Shown: one piece after another, positions 62,050-64,000 of the stretch
Layout of the letters: every line of letters begins with the position of its first letter
Position numbering within the stretch: the stretch's first letter is position 1
From: Pseudomonas vlassakiae
Lineage (GTDB): Bacteria > Pseudomonadota > Gammaproteobacteria > Pseudomonadales > Pseudomonadaceae
Assembly (NCBI RefSeq): GCF_014269035.2
Contig: NZ_JABWRP020000002.1
Location: 1-64,000, forward strand
Reading direction: 5' to 3'
DNA length: 64,000 bases
Notes under the pieces: generated by a model
Told to the model about the DNA's origin: nothing
The model's database searches: none
What the model saw: the letters and a program-made list of their open reading frames with translations, nothing else
Made by a program: the position numbers and the translations under genes

Positions 62050-62709
62050 ATGCTGAAGAAAGTCGCGTCATCCATTCTTGTTGCCGGCGCCGTGCTTGCC
62101 TCCGCCCAAGGGGCTTGCGCCGAAGAAAAGCTGTTCAAGAACTACGTCTACCAAACCCCGCTCGCAAAATTCACAGAAGCTGCCGGTTACTACGACTGCT
62201 CCGAAGACGTCGGTGGGACCGCAAGGTGTATCGACGATGTCGATTTCCTGGAAGAGAAATTCACCGTCGCGCTGATCTTCTCCGGTGACAAGCTGATGAT
62301 GGTTTCATTGATCAGCCCGTTTGATCAGAACGCGTATGTCAAAGCTATCGCAGGGCTTTCCAACTCATTCACGCTGGTTTCCATGAACGATGAAAAGTCG
62401 ATCCTGGATGTGTTTGATACGGCGAGAAAGTCGAGAAGCAAACAAGAACTGACGACGAAGATCTCCAATTTTGAGCAGGTCGCTCTGGCATCTGGGAGTC
62501 TGACATACACCTTTCTCGAAGGGCTGAGCCCTGAAGGGCAAACCAGTGCGGTGAGTGCGTTGGCTGCCGCGCCGGAAAATATTCGGTCCGCCGAGTTGGT
62601 GATGGCGGGGCAAGGTGCGGAGGCGGGGATGGTTATTCGATTTACGTTTCCTCGGTTAGAGGCGAATAAGGTTCTGGCTGAGGCCAACAAGCCCGTTGAG
62701 TCGTTTTGA
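62050..62709 (+). CDS. Secreted protein of unknown function
   Basis: I do not recognise this 219-residue protein. Residues 1-24 are a signal peptide (SSILVAGAVLASAQGACA). The mature protein has one Cys pair, Cys50 and Cys60 in YDCSEDVGGTARCIDDV, fit to form a disulfide. It has no membrane segment after the signal. Base composition is lower in GC than the surroundings, and codon choice (many A/T-ending codons) is unlike the neighbours, suggesting accessory or transferred DNA. It is divergent from dusA and convergent with cptA. Confidence 0.65.
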   Translation: MLKKVASSILVAGAVLASAQGACAEEKLFKNYVYQTPLAKFTEAAGYYDCSEDVGGTARCIDDVDFLEEKFTVALIFSGDKLMMVSLISPFDQNAYVKAIAGLSNSFTLVSMNDEKSILDVFDTARKSRSKQELTTKISNFEQVALASGSLTYTFLEGLSPEGQTSAVSALAAAPENIRSAELVMAGQGAEAGMVIRFTFPRLEANKVLAEANKPVESF

Positions 62710-62712
62710 GGA

Positions 62713-62751
62713 AAGGCCGATGGCGTGATCTGGGACCTCGCCATCGGCCTT
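62713..62751. terminator. Hairpin between the secreted protein and cptA
   Basis: AAGGCCGATGGCG and CGCCATCGGCCTT form a 13-bp stem with a 13-base loop between convergent genes. There is no long T-run, so it may be a weak bidirectional terminator. Confidence 0.7.
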
Positions 62752-62777
62752 CAGAACGGTAGATACCCGTCCGCTCG

Positions 62778-64000
62778 TTACTGCGGGGAATTGGCCGCAG
62801 TCTGTTGAGCCTTTTCCGCCGTGTCCTGCGGCAGTTGGTCGAACTCATGCAACCCATCCTTGCGGTACGGGTCGCCGATCCAGCGCGGCATTGGCGTGAA
62901 CTGCGTGCTCACCAGGCTCTTGGCCGGCTCGTACCGGTCGTAGCTCAACCCTGCCAGGTCCGACAGCGTATGAATCAGGTGCGAGCTGCTGTAGGCGCGG
63001 TTGGCCATCGACTCCAGGTCTCGCGGGTGCTCGGCCTGCCAGCTCGGTGAGGTCCACAGCAGGAACGGCACGGTGTACATCGGCCGGGTCGGCGCGCCTT
63101 CGTTGCGCCCCAGGCGGTCGTGGTTGCCGGAGCTGTAGACGTCTTCGCCGTGGTCGGACAGGTACAGCAAGAAGCCGTTGGGCGTGGTTGCCGAATACTG
63201 CCTGATCAGGCTCGACACTACGAAATCGTTGTAGCGCACGGCATTGTCATAGAAGTTGTAGGTTTCCACCTGGTCATCGGTCAGTGCAGCCGGCGCACCT
63301 TTGCGATCGGTGAAGTGCTGGTAGGCATCCGGGTACCGGTAGCGGTAATCCATGTGCGTGCCCAGCAGGTGGACGATGATGAACTTCTTCGGCGCCGGGT
63401 CTTTCAGGGCCTTATCGAACGGTGGCAGCACCACTTCGTCGTACTGGCTGGCGTTCTGGTTGCGCTGGTTGTTCAGGTACACCTGCTCGTCCGTCTGTTG
63501 CGAGAACGTGGTGAGCATGGTGTTGCGCTTGGTCATGGTCTGCTGGTTGGTGATCCAGAAGGTCTTGTAGCCTGCCTGTTTCATCAGGTTGATCAGCGAC
63601 GGGTCGGTGAGGAAGCGGTCGGGGTGTTCCTCGTCACCAAAGGTGAGGATTTGCTGCATCACCTCGATGGTGTAGGGGCGCGGGGTCACCACGTTGCGGA
63701 ATACGGTCAGGCTCTTGTCGGCGGCCAGGGCATCCAGGTTGGGGGTGGTATCGCGGTTGTAGCCGTACAGGTGCATGTGCTCGCGGGTGGTCGACTCGCC
63801 AAGTACCAGCACCAGGGTGCGCGGGGCGTCGCCGCTGCTGTCCTGCAGGTTCTGCAGGGGCGGCAGGGCGGCGTTCTGCGCCAGCAGTTTCTGCATGTTG
63901 TTCAGCTGCTGCAGGTACTGGCGGTAACCGACCACCAGCTGCCAGGGCACGGCAGGCTCCATGCGTTGCTGCACTTTCTCCACGGCGTCGGCGAAATTGC
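62778..64000 (-). CDS. cptA: Phosphoethanolamine transferase CptA, cut by the window edge
   Basis: The visible 407 residues are the C-terminal catalytic part of an alkaline-phosphatase-fold transferase. The nucleophile region is VLGESTTREHMHLYGYNRDTTP; further motifs are VHLLGTHMDYRYRYP, LYLSDHGEDVYSSGNHD and YTVPFLLWTS. The GEST...YGY...TTP pattern is closer to CptA (core phosphoethanolamine on lipopolysaccharide) than to EptA. The frame continues open to base 64000 with no start, so the N-terminal membrane domain is outside. The linkage of envelope modification is inferred from the family. Confidence 0.85.
   Translation of the reverse strand, partial: NFADAVEKVQQRMEPAVPWQLVVGYRQYLQQLNNMQKLLAQNAALPPLQNLQDSSGDAPRTLVLVLGESTTREHMHLYGYNRDTTPNLDALAADKSLTVFRNVVTPRPYTIEVMQQILTFGDEEHPDRFLTDPSLINLMKQAGYKTFWITNQQTMTKRNTMLTTFSQQTDEQVYLNNQRNQNASQYDEVVLPPFDKALKDPAPKKFIIVHLLGTHMDYRYRYPDAYQHFTDRKGAPAALTDDQVETYNFYDNAVRYNDFVVSSLIRQYSATTPNGFLLYLSDHGEDVYSSGNHDRLGRNEGAPTRPMYTVPFLLWTSPSWQAEHPRDLESMANRAYSSSHLIHTLSDLAGLSYDRYEPAKSLVSTQFTPMPRWIGDPYRKDGLHEFDQLPQDTAEKAQQTAANSPQ

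Overview
The window is a chromosomal stretch of a Pseudomonas, most likely of the P. putida group. The evidence is the high GC content, the REP-type hairpins (GGGAGCGG...CCGCGAA arms) between genes, and the gene order lexA-sulA next to psrA, topA, fadBA, mfd, gapB, sthA, lolCDE, queF, mlaA, rssB-rssC, tal and dusA, which from memory matches the chromosomal core of P. putida and, in part, P. aeruginosa. No prophage, transposase, CRISPR array or rRNA operon was seen. One tRNA (tRNA-Pro, anticodon CGG) is present. The last gene runs off the right edge.

Layout. 1-373: repeat-rich intergenic DNA (17-bp tandem repeats). 374-4016: tusA, pdxB, a small PA1571-type protein and an MsbA-like ABC exporter. 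4206-6322: a methyl-accepting chemotaxis protein, tRNA-Pro and a YgdI/YgdR lipoprotein. 6491-8240: moaB-moeA (molybdenum cofactor). 8229-10982: a GDP-mannose enzyme/glycosyltransferase pair on the minus strand. 11291-13708: the lipid kinase yegS facing a NarX/NarL-type two-component pair. 14076-15870: a degenerate Hpt-like gene divergent from cheV, which has a good FliA (sigma-28) promoter match. 15927-21977: MOSC protein, slt, uup, a universal stress protein and a small membrane protein. 22449-25803: the fadBA beta-oxidation operon.

25883-33344: a DUF1653 protein, topA with two small followers, then the lexA-sulA SOS operon (two LexA boxes) divergent from psrA (two PsrA-type operators), followed by a YkuD-fold protein without a signal peptide and nagZ. 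33354-40698: a minus-strand operon mfd-csiV-SWIM/SNF2 helicase. 40882-45868: gapB, apbE, sthA and glpQ. 45899-49819: a PilZ protein divergent from lolCDE. 49860-52562: a copper-type two-component system divergent from a Met/His-rich cupredoxin, with a CusR/CopR-type box between them. 52631-55699: queF, DUF4404, a HAD-like protein lacking the catalytic Asp, mlaA and a single-domain PilZ protein. 55969-61880: rssB-rssC, a PhoD-family phosphatase, tal and dusA. 62050-64000: an unrecognised secreted protein and a truncated-by-window cptA.

Much of the window is core metabolism and envelope maintenance. Three local regulatory circuits can be read directly: LexA on lexA-sulA, PsrA on its own promoter (and possibly fadBA, which has a related dyad), and a copper box shared by the copper two-component system and the cupredoxin. 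The most unusual points are the cytosolic-looking L,D-transpeptidase-fold protein beside nagZ, the His-less Hpt-like protein beside cheV, the catalytically broken HAD protein beside mlaA, the SWIM/SNF2 helicase tied to mfd, and the PilZ protein with an inserted helical segment beside lolCDE.
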